A stretch of DNA of 64,000 nucleotides from Setomelanomma holmii (lineage: Eukaryota > Ascomycota > Dothideomycetes > Pleosporales > Phaeosphaeriaceae). The stretch spans positions 310,001-374,000 of the forward strand of contig ML978172.1 of assembly GCA_010015745.1 (NCBI GenBank), written 5' to 3'. Under the pieces are notes generated by a model. It was not told the DNA's origin, did no database searches, and was given only the letters and a program-made list of their open reading frames with translations. Below are positions 22,855 through 33,357 of this stretch, piece by piece; the stretch's first letter is position 1, and each line of letters opens with the position of its first letter. Both the position numbers and the translations under genes were made by a program.

Positions 22855-24790
22855 CTAATTCCCGTCACTCTCCTCCGCAGCCTGCTGTGGTTTCGGAGCC
22901 GTCGGAGCAAACGCACTCTTTTCCCTAATCTTCGCACCACGAAGATAGAACCACACTGGGACCGGTACTAAGAGCGCGGCAATAATGCCGAGTAGTGTAG
23001 CCGCCCATTGTATGCCCATACCCTCGAACATTTGGCGCGCGAAGAGCGGGAAGGCAGCGCCGCAGAGCGAGCGGAGAAAGGTGTTTGCTGCGATTGCGGA
23101 TGCGGCGAACTGCATGTGGGTTAGCAAGATATCTCGAGACGGTATGGGTGGGAGGAACGTACCATGAGATAAGCGTCTACCAGATAGTTCAACGCCTGCA
23201 AAAAGATGCTCAACAATCCAAACCCAATCAGAATCCCACTCAGCGTCGGCACAATCCAGTGAATGTCCTGCTTATACCCCGTCCAGCCGAACCAAAATAT
23301 GCCGGCAGAAAAACACACACCGCCGACAATGACTTCTGGCAAGCGCCATTCGGGGATGGGCATGTTGTTGTTGGCAGCAAGTTTCTTCTGGTAGCCTGGC
23401 TGACGAATGAAGATTGCTGCGCCCGCGAGGATTTGGCCTGTGATCATGCCGAAGAAAGGAAGGCCGCCGACACCGAGGTTCATGCCGTGTACGCCTTGGA
23501 AGACGAGTGGATACGCGGTCAGAAAGAGATACAACAGGCCGTAGATGAATGCCATGTATACACTCAATAGCAAGACGATACGCTCGGTGAACAGCATGCG
23601 AATGGGTCTCGAAAAATTCTTTTCCAAGAGTTCGCGGAAATCGACTTCGATTTCTTCTTGCTTGGCGTGGATGCCCCAGTTCTTAGTGCGGCGACGGAGC
23701 TCAGAGGCTTTGCTGACGAGGATCTCGGGTGGGTAGCTCTCTGTGAGGAAGATGAGGTTGAGACCGAATGCGAGGAAGCCCATGATGGAAACAATGTACT
23801 CGGTCCAGCGCCAGCCGAGGTGCGACATTACGATGAAGCCGCCGATGAAAGGAGCGAGAAGCGGCCCAGTAAATACGGTCATACTGAAAATCGTAATTGC
23901 CATGCCTCGCGTGCGGTTGTCGAACATGTCGGAGAAGACAGCTGCCACGCACTGAAATTCGTTAGTGATAATCCGATACAAGGTTGAGAAGGACTCACAG
24001 TTAGCGGACAGGCGCCAAAGAAGCCAGCGAAGAAACGGCAGATCAACACCGTCTGCAAGTCCTTGGCCGTAGCAACAGCCACGTTGAAGATACTGAATCC
24101 GAAAGATGCAACCACCAAGGGCAATCGTCGACCCTTAAGTTCAGACAGCGGAGCCCACAGGATGGGTCCCGTTGCAAAACCCAAGACATAAAGACTGGTT
24201 CCCAGGGTTGCGACTACAGACCCAACGCCGAAATGTTGTTGTATAGCTCCCGTAGCTGCCGAAAAAATAGAGCTTCCGAACGCCGCAGTCAGCGTCGTGA
24301 ACCCCAGCATGGCAGCAGTCGCAAGCTTCTTCCTCAAAGGCCAATTCTGCGCGTGTAGCGGATCATCAGGCCCGTCGAATTCGACCACATATTCTTCTCT
24401 TTCAGGTAGTGGTGGTGGAAATGGTTTTCCTGCGCCAAAGTTGGGCAACGGCTTCTTACTGTCCCTTGTCCTGCTCCTGAGACCTCCACCAACAGTCGTA
24501 CTTTGTTGACTACGTTGTGTGTGTATCCGACTTAGTGCCGTAGGGTGTCGCTCAGCAAGTTCGCCTTCTGTGTCGCGCTGGGTCGCTACGCGAGACATGT
24601 GCCCAGCTATGCGCTCAGCGTTCGAGGCGTCGGAGGATGTAGTCGAGGATGAACCACTGGACGAGTGCGTTGCGACTTGGGCGATTGGTTCATGATGTTC
24701 TTCGAACTCCTTTTCTAGATTGGAGGAAGGGAACCGCGAGGGGCTGGCATCGCGTTCGTTCTTCTCGACATAGCGATCTTCGGCGTTCAT
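22855..24790 (-). CDS. MFS transporter, DHA1 (polyamine/multidrug) type
   Basis: Exons 24790-23999, 23951-23163 and 23109-22855 on the minus strand, 611 residues. A Ser/Thr-rich cytosolic N-terminus of about 165 residues leads into DDPLHAQNWPLRKKL, the hallmark preceding TM1 in fungal DHA1 exporters (TPO1/FLR1 relatives). The loop 2-3 motif reads APLSELKGRRLPLV, and motif C-like VFTGPLLAPFIGGF follows. Twelve transmembrane helices are expected; eleven to twelve hydrophobic stretches are visible. Introns of 47 and 53 nt join ACPLT to CVAAVFSDMF and DAYLM to FAASAIAANTF. Members expel polyamines, azoles or metabolites across the plasma membrane by proton antiport. The neighbourhood gives no hint of a specific substrate. 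Confidence 0.92.
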
Positions 24791-25997
24791 GGTGACTGCT
24801 TGGTGTCGCTACTCGACGATGCTGCAGGGAAATATCCTGGTTGTATAGACTATATGCGAGTGGTAGATCAATTAGGTGGTGTATGAGGCGAAAAGTATAG
24901 CTTTGCGTCAGTGGCCGACCCTCCGTTCTAATTCCTGTGGCGCAGTGGAACGACTGCGGGTACCTCGGTCGGACAGTGAATGTTTATGTCCGACCAGTCT
25001 TGAAAACAACGTTCCGAGGCGCAAACTTTGGCGCTCTGAAGCTGCGACTCGCTTTAAAGAGAAAGAGACGCTGGTAAGGCTATCATGGACACGCTGAATG
25101 TGCTGGAGATTGATCAGGCGTTCTTACGAGCTGCAGGTCGTGTAGGCGTTGCGCCCTGGTGACGTACGGCTCAATGGTTAAAGTTTTGTAGCTAAGCTTT
25201 TCGAAGCCTCGGAACGTGGCTGCCGATCAACGCGAAACCCTCGGAGCTCGCCGCGGAGTGCAGCGACGGACGATTTTGTAACGAGTACGATCGGTTTTTA
25301 AGGCGAGGTTTGTAACGGAAAAGTGACGCCTCGTACGAAGTAGTGCAGTAGTCGTAGGTCTAGACAGACAAGGACGGGAGCCAGCGCCCCGGGACATCCG
25401 CGAACGATCGAGAGTCAACAAGATGATACCGACACCCTCCATACTTATACACTTACAGTCGCAATATTGGATTTCGTCGTGCAGTATGCGACGATTGATA
25501 TACTGTTTGCATCTAACCTATTCAGTGTCGCGATGTACTACAAGGGTGTGGAGATCATGCAGGTTCGCGCTGAATCAGCACTAAACTTCTGCTGACTGTA
25601 TACTCGCAACCAGGTGCCCGACATATTCTTTCGTTGTGATAGGTTTACCACGCAAATAGTAAATGTTGGTTAGACCACTCACCACATGACTAGTTGGGTG
25701 GCCGTAAAGTTTATTCGAACACCTGCAAGGAAGTGAGGTAGTCGCTAGCAGAGAAATATAGACGTGTACATTGGCATTAGCGTCACGAAGCGCACGGTCA
25801 ACATTAGAGAGTATGGTGGGTGGAGCCCCGCGATGGGGCAAAGGCATATCTGCCGTGTCGTGTTTTTCCGTCTAGTATCCCCTCGTTAAGACGTGAATCC
25901 ATAACCCAGCCATCCAGTCATTCGTCATGCATCGTGAGAGCGTCGCCTAGTGGAGTGTAGGCGTCCGCAAAGGTGGTTGAGAAGGTAATGAAAGACT
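24791..25997. other. Intergenic, no gene seen
   Basis: About 1.2 kb between the transporter start and the 3' end of the EF-1 beta gene. No frame here shows family resemblance or coding bias. Confidence 0.5.
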
Positions 25998-26959
25998 CTA
26001 CAACTTCTGCATGGCAACGACATCGGTGGACTGGACGTGGTCCTCATCCTCCTCAATCTTAGCCTGCAACTCGTCCAGCGAGACCTTGTCGTCCTCGATG
26101 ACAATGTTGAGTTGGAGCTTCTTGATACCGAAACCGACAGCGACCAGCTTGTGGCCACCCCAAACGAGACCGTCCTGCTCGATGGCCAAAACATTCTTGG
26201 TGAGCTCAGCCATGTCTGTCTCGTCATCTAATAGAACAATTAGCTTTGCTTCTCCACAAACCGACCAATGAGCACATACCCCATGGCTTGACGTCGAGTG
26301 TGACAATGGACTTGGCAGCAGGCTTGACCTTGCCGGCCTTCTTCTTGTTGTACTCGGCCAGACGCTCAGCCTTCAACTTCTCGGCTTCCGCGTCCTCCTC
26401 ATCATCGCTGCCGAACAGGTCGACCTCATCGTCATCCTCCTCGGCCTCCTTCTCAGGCGCCTTCGCAGGGTTGATGGCGAGCTCGGAAGCCTCAGGGCCG
26501 TATGCGGTGAACTCCTTGGTTGGGTCACCAGGAAGAGTGTCGAACTCGCCCTCGAAAGTGAGGAGGTGGTTGTACCAGCGCCATGCGTATGGGTACTTCT
26601 CTGGTGCGGGAATCTGCTTGATCTGCTGGAAGACCTTGACGTCGGCCTGCGACGGAGAGTAGCTATGGGGTTGTCAGTGATGACTCGTCAGGGACTTCTG
26701 GAAAGAACAGTGACAATAAGGGTAAGATCAGAGGTGCGACAAGCGCTTGGGTTTGTATTCAGATAGCGGGGTCTTAAGCCGCCTCATTAACACGGACCAA
26801 ATGTTCTCATCATGAAAATGGATGTGTGGTGCTGGAGGAAAACATGCGAAAGGGGAGTGTTGGTGGGGTAGCAACATACCCAACAACGTAGCTGCGGGTC
26901 TTGACCCAGTTGTTCAGGAGGGTGAGACCCGCATCGGAGATCAAATCGGTGAAGCCCAT
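25998..26959 (-). CDS. Elongation factor 1-beta (eEF1B alpha)
   Basis: Exons 26959-26880, 26662-26280 and 26227-25998 on the minus strand, 230 residues. The GST-like N-terminus MGFTDLISDAGLTLLNNWV is split from YSPSQADVKVFQQI by an unusually long first intron (217 nt), a common place for a long intron in fungal EF1B genes. Then come the acidic hinge (EEDDDEVDLFGSDDEEDAEA), the bridging KSIVTLDVKPWDDETDM and the catalytic exchange domain ending GFGIKKLQLNIVIED and HVQSTDVVAMQKL. The protein recharges eEF1A with GTP in the cytosol. All splice sites keep the conserved sequence intact. It shares a divergent promoter region with the HSP78 gene. Confidence 0.95.
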
Positions 26960-27415
26960 GGTTGCGATTGTGTCTGTATCGTGTATGGGGGTTTGGTGAG
27001 CGTAGTTGTGGTGTTGAAGGTTGGTGACTGTGAGGAGTTTTCGAGGAGATTGCGCCTCTAGGATTTATTGTTAGTGGCAGGGCCGTGCCTGCCGCGCCGA
27101 GACGCTAAGTGCTTTCACAGTCGACATGAACCGCGGCTACGACGCGAACCACAAGCATCTAACACGCGAAACGCGACCTCGACTGCTCACATATCTACTA
27201 CCTGACCACTTGCGACTGTCCCACATGTACTGGGATCCTATCATGGGCTTTGGGTTTGCACGGTGGGCTCGCAACGTGGTGGAATGACCTGGAAAAGTCT
27301 CGGAGCTTCGATTGTGCCTGTACCCACTCGCCGTCCATCTCGAACTCGAATATAATCATGCCTTCTGCATCTCAGATTCATTGACGTTTGCCCGTGCATA
27401 CATATCGACAGCATC
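26960..27415. promoter_or_regulatory. Divergent promoter region of EF-1 beta and HSP78
   Basis: 456 bases separate the two divergent start codons, so both promoters must lie here. I see no clear TATA box or array of heat-shock elements. Confidence 0.4.
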
Positions 27416-29779
27416 ATGCTTACCAGTAGAACACAACTCGTCGCAAGACGCATCAGTCCATCAACACTCCGATCGCTTCCTATCCGCACTTCGCCGCCAT
27501 GTCTCCGCGCCGCGGTTGCATCGACACAAGCACAAAGCCTGGTGTGGCCGCTTGCCGCGATTCGAGAGTATGCAAGTGGACGACCGCATCCACCTGGTGG
27601 TACGCACCGCATGGACATGGGTGGCGGTGAAGAGAAGCCAGCATTAGAGCAATACGGTGTGGACCTGACACAACGGGCTCGAGATGGCAAGCTCGATCCT
27701 GTCATCGGACGAGACAGCGAGGTACAAAGGACCATACAAATACTGTCAAGACGAACGAAGAACAACCCAGTCCTTATAGGAAATGCTGGCACTGGAAAAA
27801 CTGCAATCCTCGAGGGCCTCGCACAGCGGATTGTAAGAGGAGAAGTACCGGAGTCCATCAAAGACAAGCGCGTCATAAGCTTAGACTTAGGATCTCTCAT
27901 CGCCGGCGCCAAGTATCGAGGTGATTTCGAAGAGCGATTGAAGAAAGTCTTGAAGGAGGTGGAGGAGGCTAAGAAGGGCGTGATACTTTTCGTCGATGAG
28001 CTACACACCCTGCTAGGTTTGGGCAAGGCAGAAGGAAGCATCGATGCGAGCAATCTACTGAAACCAGCATTGAGTCGTGGCGAGCTGCAACTTTGCGGAG
28101 CAACTACATTCAACGAATATCGACAAATTGAGAAGGACGCCGCTCTTGCGAGGCGCTTTCAGGCCATCGTAGTTAATGAGCCTACGGTCCAGGATACGAT
28201 CTCCATACTCCGAGGTATCAAAGAGCGATATGAAGTTCACCATGGGGTCCGCATCACAGACAACGCTCTCGTAGCTGCCGCATCGTACAGCAATCGATAC
28301 ATCACCGACCGTTTCCTACCAGACAAGGCGATCGATCTGGTAGACGAAGCTGCCAGTGCGCTGCGACTTCAGCAGGAAAGCAAGCCGGACGCGATCCAGG
28401 AACTCGACCGGCAAATAATGACTATCCAAATCGAACTCGAATCGCTCCGCAAAGAAACCGACGTAGCCAGTAAGGAGCGTCGAGAACGATTGGAGCAGAC
28501 CCTGAAGAAGAAGCAAGACGAAGTTAAAGTGCTGAGTGAGAAATGGGACAAGGAGCGAGCCGAGCTCGAGGAGATTAAAAATGCCCAGGAGAACCTCGAG
28601 AAAGCTAAGCTAGAGCTGGAGATAGCTCGTCGACAGGGAAACTTTGCTAAAGCTGGCGAGCTTCAGTACAGCAGGATTCCAGAACTGGAGCAGAAGTTGC
28701 CCAAAGAAGGGGAGGCTGCAGCCGATGGCAACCGTCCGGACTCCTTGCTCCATGACTCGGTCAACGCAGACGATATTGCCTCTGTTGTTTCACGAACCAC
28801 AGGCATCCCGCTCTCGAAGCTGAACAGCGGTGAAGCAGAAAAGCTGATTCATATGGAAGATACGCTGCGCCAATTTGTGAAGGGCCAGGATGAGGCGCTC
28901 ACGGCCGTGGCGAATGCCATTCGTCTGCAAAGAGCAGGACTGTCCGGCGAGAACAGACCCATCGCATCGTTCATGATGCTCGGCCCCACCGGCGTTGGAA
29001 AAACGGAGGTCTGCAAGCGACTTGCGGAGTACCTCTTCAGCACGCCACAAGCTGTCATTCGATTCGATATGAGCGAATTTAGCGAGAAGCACACAGTCTC
29101 GAGGCTCATCGGATCACCCGCCGGCTATGTTGGCTACGAGGATGCCGGCCAGCTTACTGAGGCAGTGCGACGAAAGCCATACGCCGTTCTTCTCTTCGAC
29201 GAGTGGGAGAAGGCTCACAAGGACATCTCAACGCTCCTGCTTCAGGTCCTCGATGAGGGCTTTCTTACGGACGCGCAAGGTCACAAGGTCGACTTCCGCA
29301 ATACGATCATCGTCATGACCTCAAACCTCGGCGCTGATAACATTGTTGGAGACGACGCGCTTCATTCGGTTGACAAAGACTCCAGCGAAATCTCGGTCGG
29401 TGTACGTAGCGCCGTCATGGATGTTGTGGCTGCGACATATCCGCCCGAGTTCTTGAACCGTTTGGACGAGTTCATCATCTTCCGCCGTCTTTCTCGCGAG
29501 GCGCTCAGAGAGATTGTTGATATCAGGCTCAAAGAGCTGCAACAGCGCCTTGATGATCGTCGCATTGTTCTTGAATGTCCCGATGACGCGAAGCAATGGC
29601 TGTGCGACCGAGGCTACGATCCGAAGTTTGGGGCGCGACCGCTCAACCGGCTCATCGCACGAAAAATTGGCAACAGTCTGGCAGACAAGCTTATACGTGG
29701 TGAGATCCGGAGCGGCGACACAGCAAAGGTTGTCATCAAGCACGACCAGTCGGGTTTATATGTTGGCGTCGCGCATTGA
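27416..29779 (+). CDS. HSP78: HSP78, mitochondrial ClpB-type disaggregase
   Basis: Single exon, 787 residues, the usual length of fungal Hsp78 (ClpB without its N domain). An Arg/Ser-rich presequence of about 50 residues is followed by LEQYGVDLTQRARDGKLDP. First AAA+ module: Walker A GNAGTGKT at 122-129, Walker B GVILFVDELHTL, sensor region ALARRFQAIVV. The middle coiled coil spans about 320-440 (long runs of Lys/Glu/Gln). Second module: GPTGVGKTE near 523, FDMSEFSEKHTVSRLIG with the pore loop AGYVGYE, Walker B VLLFDEWEKAH (Trp where most have Ile/Phe), and sensor-2 FGARPLNRLI. It resolubilises aggregated matrix proteins with mitochondrial Hsp70. Confidence 0.97.
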   Translation: MLTSRTQLVARRISPSTLRSLPIRTSPPCLRAAVASTQAQSLVWPLAAIREYASGRPHPPGGTHRMDMGGGEEKPALEQYGVDLTQRARDGKLDPVIGRDSEVQRTIQILSRRTKNNPVLIGNAGTGKTAILEGLAQRIVRGEVPESIKDKRVISLDLGSLIAGAKYRGDFEERLKKVLKEVEEAKKGVILFVDELHTLLGLGKAEGSIDASNLLKPALSRGELQLCGATTFNEYRQIEKDAALARRFQAIVVNEPTVQDTISILRGIKERYEVHHGVRITDNALVAAASYSNRYITDRFLPDKAIDLVDEAASALRLQQESKPDAIQELDRQIMTIQIELESLRKETDVASKERRERLEQTLKKKQDEVKVLSEKWDKERAELEEIKNAQENLEKAKLELEIARRQGNFAKAGELQYSRIPELEQKLPKEGEAAADGNRPDSLLHDSVNADDIASVVSRTTGIPLSKLNSGEAEKLIHMEDTLRQFVKGQDEALTAVANAIRLQRAGLSGENRPIASFMMLGPTGVGKTEVCKRLAEYLFSTPQAVIRFDMSEFSEKHTVSRLIGSPAGYVGYEDAGQLTEAVRRKPYAVLLFDEWEKAHKDISTLLLQVLDEGFLTDAQGHKVDFRNTIIVMTSNLGADNIVGDDALHSVDKDSSEISVGVRSAVMDVVAATYPPEFLNRLDEFIIFRRLSREALREIVDIRLKELQQRLDDRRIVLECPDDAKQWLCDRGYDPKFGARPLNRLIARKIGNSLADKLIRGEIRSGDTAKVVIKHDQSGLYVGVAH

Positions 29780-30115
29780 GCAACGAGATTGAACGATTTA
29801 TGATGGTATGAATGTACATAAGTTGCTGTACTTCTACTGTACATTATTGGCACCTGGTTTTGTAAGTTAGCTCCTCTTTGAGACACCAGAATAATGTCTT
29901 CACTTCACTCATCCTCTGCATGCTTGCTGCGCCTTGCATCGTCTACAGCAAGTCGAAGTCGTGATGTTCACTTCATGTCTGCGTATCCTTCAGTAAGCGG
30001 AAGGCACGCGTCCAAGACGCGCTGAGTCGTGCCTTCTTCACACGATACGTCACAATCTTCGTGTCTCTCATCCTCACTCGCTTCAGTCCCCCTCACACTT
30101 GCAATCAAGATCGAG
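29780..30115. other. Intergenic between tandem genes
   Basis: 336 bases: HSP78 3' flank and MSH5 promoter side. Nothing specific recognised. Confidence 0.4.
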
Positions 30116-33100
30116 ATGGCGTGCAAAGCACCCCTTAAGATACCCTTCCGCCACAAGAGCAGCGATCGCAGCAATACCTCCACCCGCAGCGTCGCTTCTT
30201 CTCGCAGCAAGAACTATCGTCGCAAGTCTGGCACCAGCCGCTCCTCTCGATCAGCATCGACAGCAACACCAGGACCTTCACGTATTCTTCCGCAGCATTC
30301 GCGGTCACGGCGAGGCCCTCCTGTTGACGACAGCACTTCGACACATGAGCGTACAGATTTGGAAGGCGATGACGACACACTCAACGAGGTCATCATGGCT
30401 GTCGATATGACGCTGAAGGGCACTGTGGGTTGTTGCTATTATGTTGCGAGGGATGAAAAGATGTATTTCATGGAGGACATCGTCGTAGGCGACGTTGATA
30501 TCGTCGACACACTGAGAACGTTTATCGACCCAACGGTCATCCTAGTCTCGACAAAGATTGACGATGCAGTCATCGATCGATTCGATCCCGAAGCGAAGAG
30601 CGGCGCATGTAACGGCTGCGACAACGACCAGTTTCGTCTGCCATTTTCTCTAGAGGTAAGACCGCCGAGTGAGTTCTATTATGATACAGCCAGGAGCAAG
30701 CTCGTGAACTTGCAACTGGGTGAAGAGAATGGCACGCGAGTCAACTTCAACGTTCCCGGTGAACTTGCTGCGGTAGATCACATCGACAATGATGACAATG
30801 CGGCTAGACAACAAGGGCAACTGCTTCGCCTTGCTGGGCGGATCGACATTGAAAGTCGTGTTACAGTCAGTTGCCATAACGTACGATCCCTTGACTTTGC
30901 TGATATGTGTGTAGGTCGGATGTGCTGGAGCTCTGATTTCCTACCTGCAACGACGTCGTGCCGCAGCATATCTTCCTGGAGACGATAATGCACAATTTAT
31001 GTTTCGCGTGTCCGTCCTAGAAATGTTCACCCTGCGCGACACGATGTTTGTCAATGCCGATACTCTTCATTCATTACAAATTTTGGGTGCAGAGTCCCAC
31101 CCGCACTCACACAACCGCGGGCCTACCAAAGCAAACGCTGGTGCCAAAGAGGGTCTCTCCGTGTATGGTCTGTTCCATCACCTAGCTCGTACACCACAAG
31201 GGCGCTTCCTCCTCCGCCAGCAATTTCTTCGTCCAAGTCTGGATGTCGATATAATCAATGAACGGCTGATCACGGTGGGCACTCTGTTGCGTCCCGAGAA
31301 TGATTCAGCCTTTGAGGCACTTGTGAGCATCATGAAGAGTGTTGGAAACATGCGCGTCATGATTATCAGCCTCAGAAAGGGAACTGGTGGTTCGACGAGG
31401 GGCAAAGGCGGAGTCTCGCGAAGTGTGTGGTCAACTGTCCGAGGAGTCAGTAAGCTCCCACAGCCCTTCTTGACACATGCCACTGATGCAGTACTTAGTT
31501 TGCGTTCCACTGCCTGAGGATCAAGGACACTCTGCAAGAACTTATAGGTGGAGAACATCTTACGATAAAGAACAAGGTACGAGCAATGCGAGAAGTGCCA
31601 ACTCTTGTTCAGCAGTGATTGATTGGGTCAGATCTTCGAGAAGTTCGAGGGTTTTCATCTTGCCCAAGTCGGGCGCAGAATTAGCGAAACCGTGGACCTT
31701 GAAAAATCGTCAGAGGAGCAACGAACGGTTATCCTACCAGAGGTCGACGAGGAGTTAGACCACTTGAAAAGAACACTGGATGGCCTGGATTCTTTGCTCA
31801 ACCAAGTTGCTGCAAAGCTGTCAGAGAAATTGCCCTCGGACCTCCAGGCATCACTGAACGTCATCTACTTCCCGCAGATTGGCTTCCTAGTCACAGTTCC
31901 GATCGACCCTAAGACTGGGGACGCTGTATATTCTGGTAACTTTGACAGTCCCTGGGAGCAAATGTTTACGACCGAAGTACAAGTCTATTTCAAGACGAGT
32001 GAGATGCGCGAAATGGACGACCATTTTGGCGATGTTTACGGCATCATCTCTGATCGTGAGATCGAGATCAGCCACGAGCTGGCTCAGTATGTGCTCCAAT
32101 ACGAGCAGCTGCTGACGACTTGCTCCGATATATGCGGAGAGCTGGACAGCCTATTAGCCTTAGCACAAGGCGCGAAGCTCTACAACCTATGCCGCCCTCA
32201 ACTTACGCTCGACAATGTCATTGACATTAAAGGCGGGCGCCACATCCTCCAGGAACTCACAGTCTCTTCTTTCGTGCCAAACAATACAATTCTCGTTGGT
32301 GGACTGGGAGATAGCACATCGACAGGAAGCTATGAGAAGACAAGCTCTCCAGAAGGGCGTACCAACGAAGATCTGCACGGTCCAAGTATGCTGGTCCTGA
32401 CCGGGCCTAACTACTCCGGAAAGAGCGTGTACCTCAAACAGGTCGCTTTGATAGTCTTCATGGCACACGTTGGAAGCTTTGTGCCAGCACAGAGCGCTCG
32501 CATAGGTCTGACTGACAAGATCCTATCCAGGGTAACGACCCGCGAGACGGTGTCCCGCATGCAAAGCGCCTTCATGCTGGATCTGCAGCAAATATCACTC
32601 GCTTTGAGTCTAGCAACACGAAGGAGTCTGCTTATCATCGACGAGTTCGGAAAGGGCACAGACTCCAGTGATGGAGCGGGGTTGGCCTGCGCAGTGATGA
32701 ACCATCTGCTGAACTTGGGCTCCGAGAGACCCAAGGTAGTCGGCGCCACACATTTCCATGGTAAAGAGTACAATCTTGTACATGCTTCAAGCACCACTAA
32801 CATACGACAGAGATATTTGAGATGGGTTTTCTCAAGGAGAGTCCCGCGCTGGGCTTTGGCCACATGGAAATTCGAGTCGATACAGATGCTTCAGAAGTGA
32901 ACGATCAAATCACGTACCTCTACAAGTTAGTCCGTGCATGAACCGGTCGGCTTCGGACTATGCTGACCGTACGAAGTTTCGAAACAGGGCGCAGTACCTC
33001 CAGCTTCGGTACATGGTGGGGTTAACAGACAATTCCTGCTGGTCCAATGCTGACGAAACACAGCTGCGCCGCTATGAACGGAGTTCCACCAGAAATTGTG

Positions 33101-33357
33101 CAGCGTGCGGAGGACCTGATTTTGCTCAGTCTACAAGGAGAAGACCTGGTAGCTGCATGTTGTCAAATGCCCGAAGATGAAGTAGCCGAGATGGAAGAAG
33201 CAGTAAGTGAGGTTACTGCAACCGTTGCGCCATCTGATGTGAGGTTTAGGAACAAACTGCCCATGACTTCCTGGAGGCTGATGTTTCGAACAATCCTGAG
33301 GTCACACTCGCGGACATATTGACGGTCTCTACCACAACAGGCTCAAGGCGGTCATAG
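30116..33357 (+). CDS. MSH5: MSH5, meiotic MutS homologue
   Basis: Eight exons: 30116-30865, 30915-31445, 31499-31576, 31632-32760, 32811-32925, 32977-33015, 33064-33202, 33250-33357; 962 residues. A Ser/Arg-rich N-terminal tail precedes the MutS core (EVIMAVDMTLKGTVGCCYY). The ATPase has Walker A TGPNYSGKSVYLKQVA near 710, Walker B LLIIDEFGKGTDSSDG near 790 and the ATHFH motif. Small exons 5-7 were placed by restoring ITYLYNF, then GRSTSSFGTCCAAMNGVPPEI; the end reads VTLADILTVSTTTG. Introns are 47-55 nt with GT-AG borders. MSH5 pairs with MSH4 as a clamp on meiotic recombination intermediates and promotes crossovers. An intact copy supports a sexual cycle now or in the recent past. Confidence 0.95.

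Noticed and set aside
24937..24950. GTGGCGCAGTGGAA, resembling the D-arm of initiator tRNA-Met
   Set aside because: The following sequence lacks a CAU anticodon arm, a TTCGA-type T-loop and a closing acceptor stem.
27241..28113. 290-codon minus-strand frame opposite HSP78
   Set aside because: It lies antisense to a well-conserved AAA+ gene and has no family resemblance; it is a shadow of the codon bias of the real gene.
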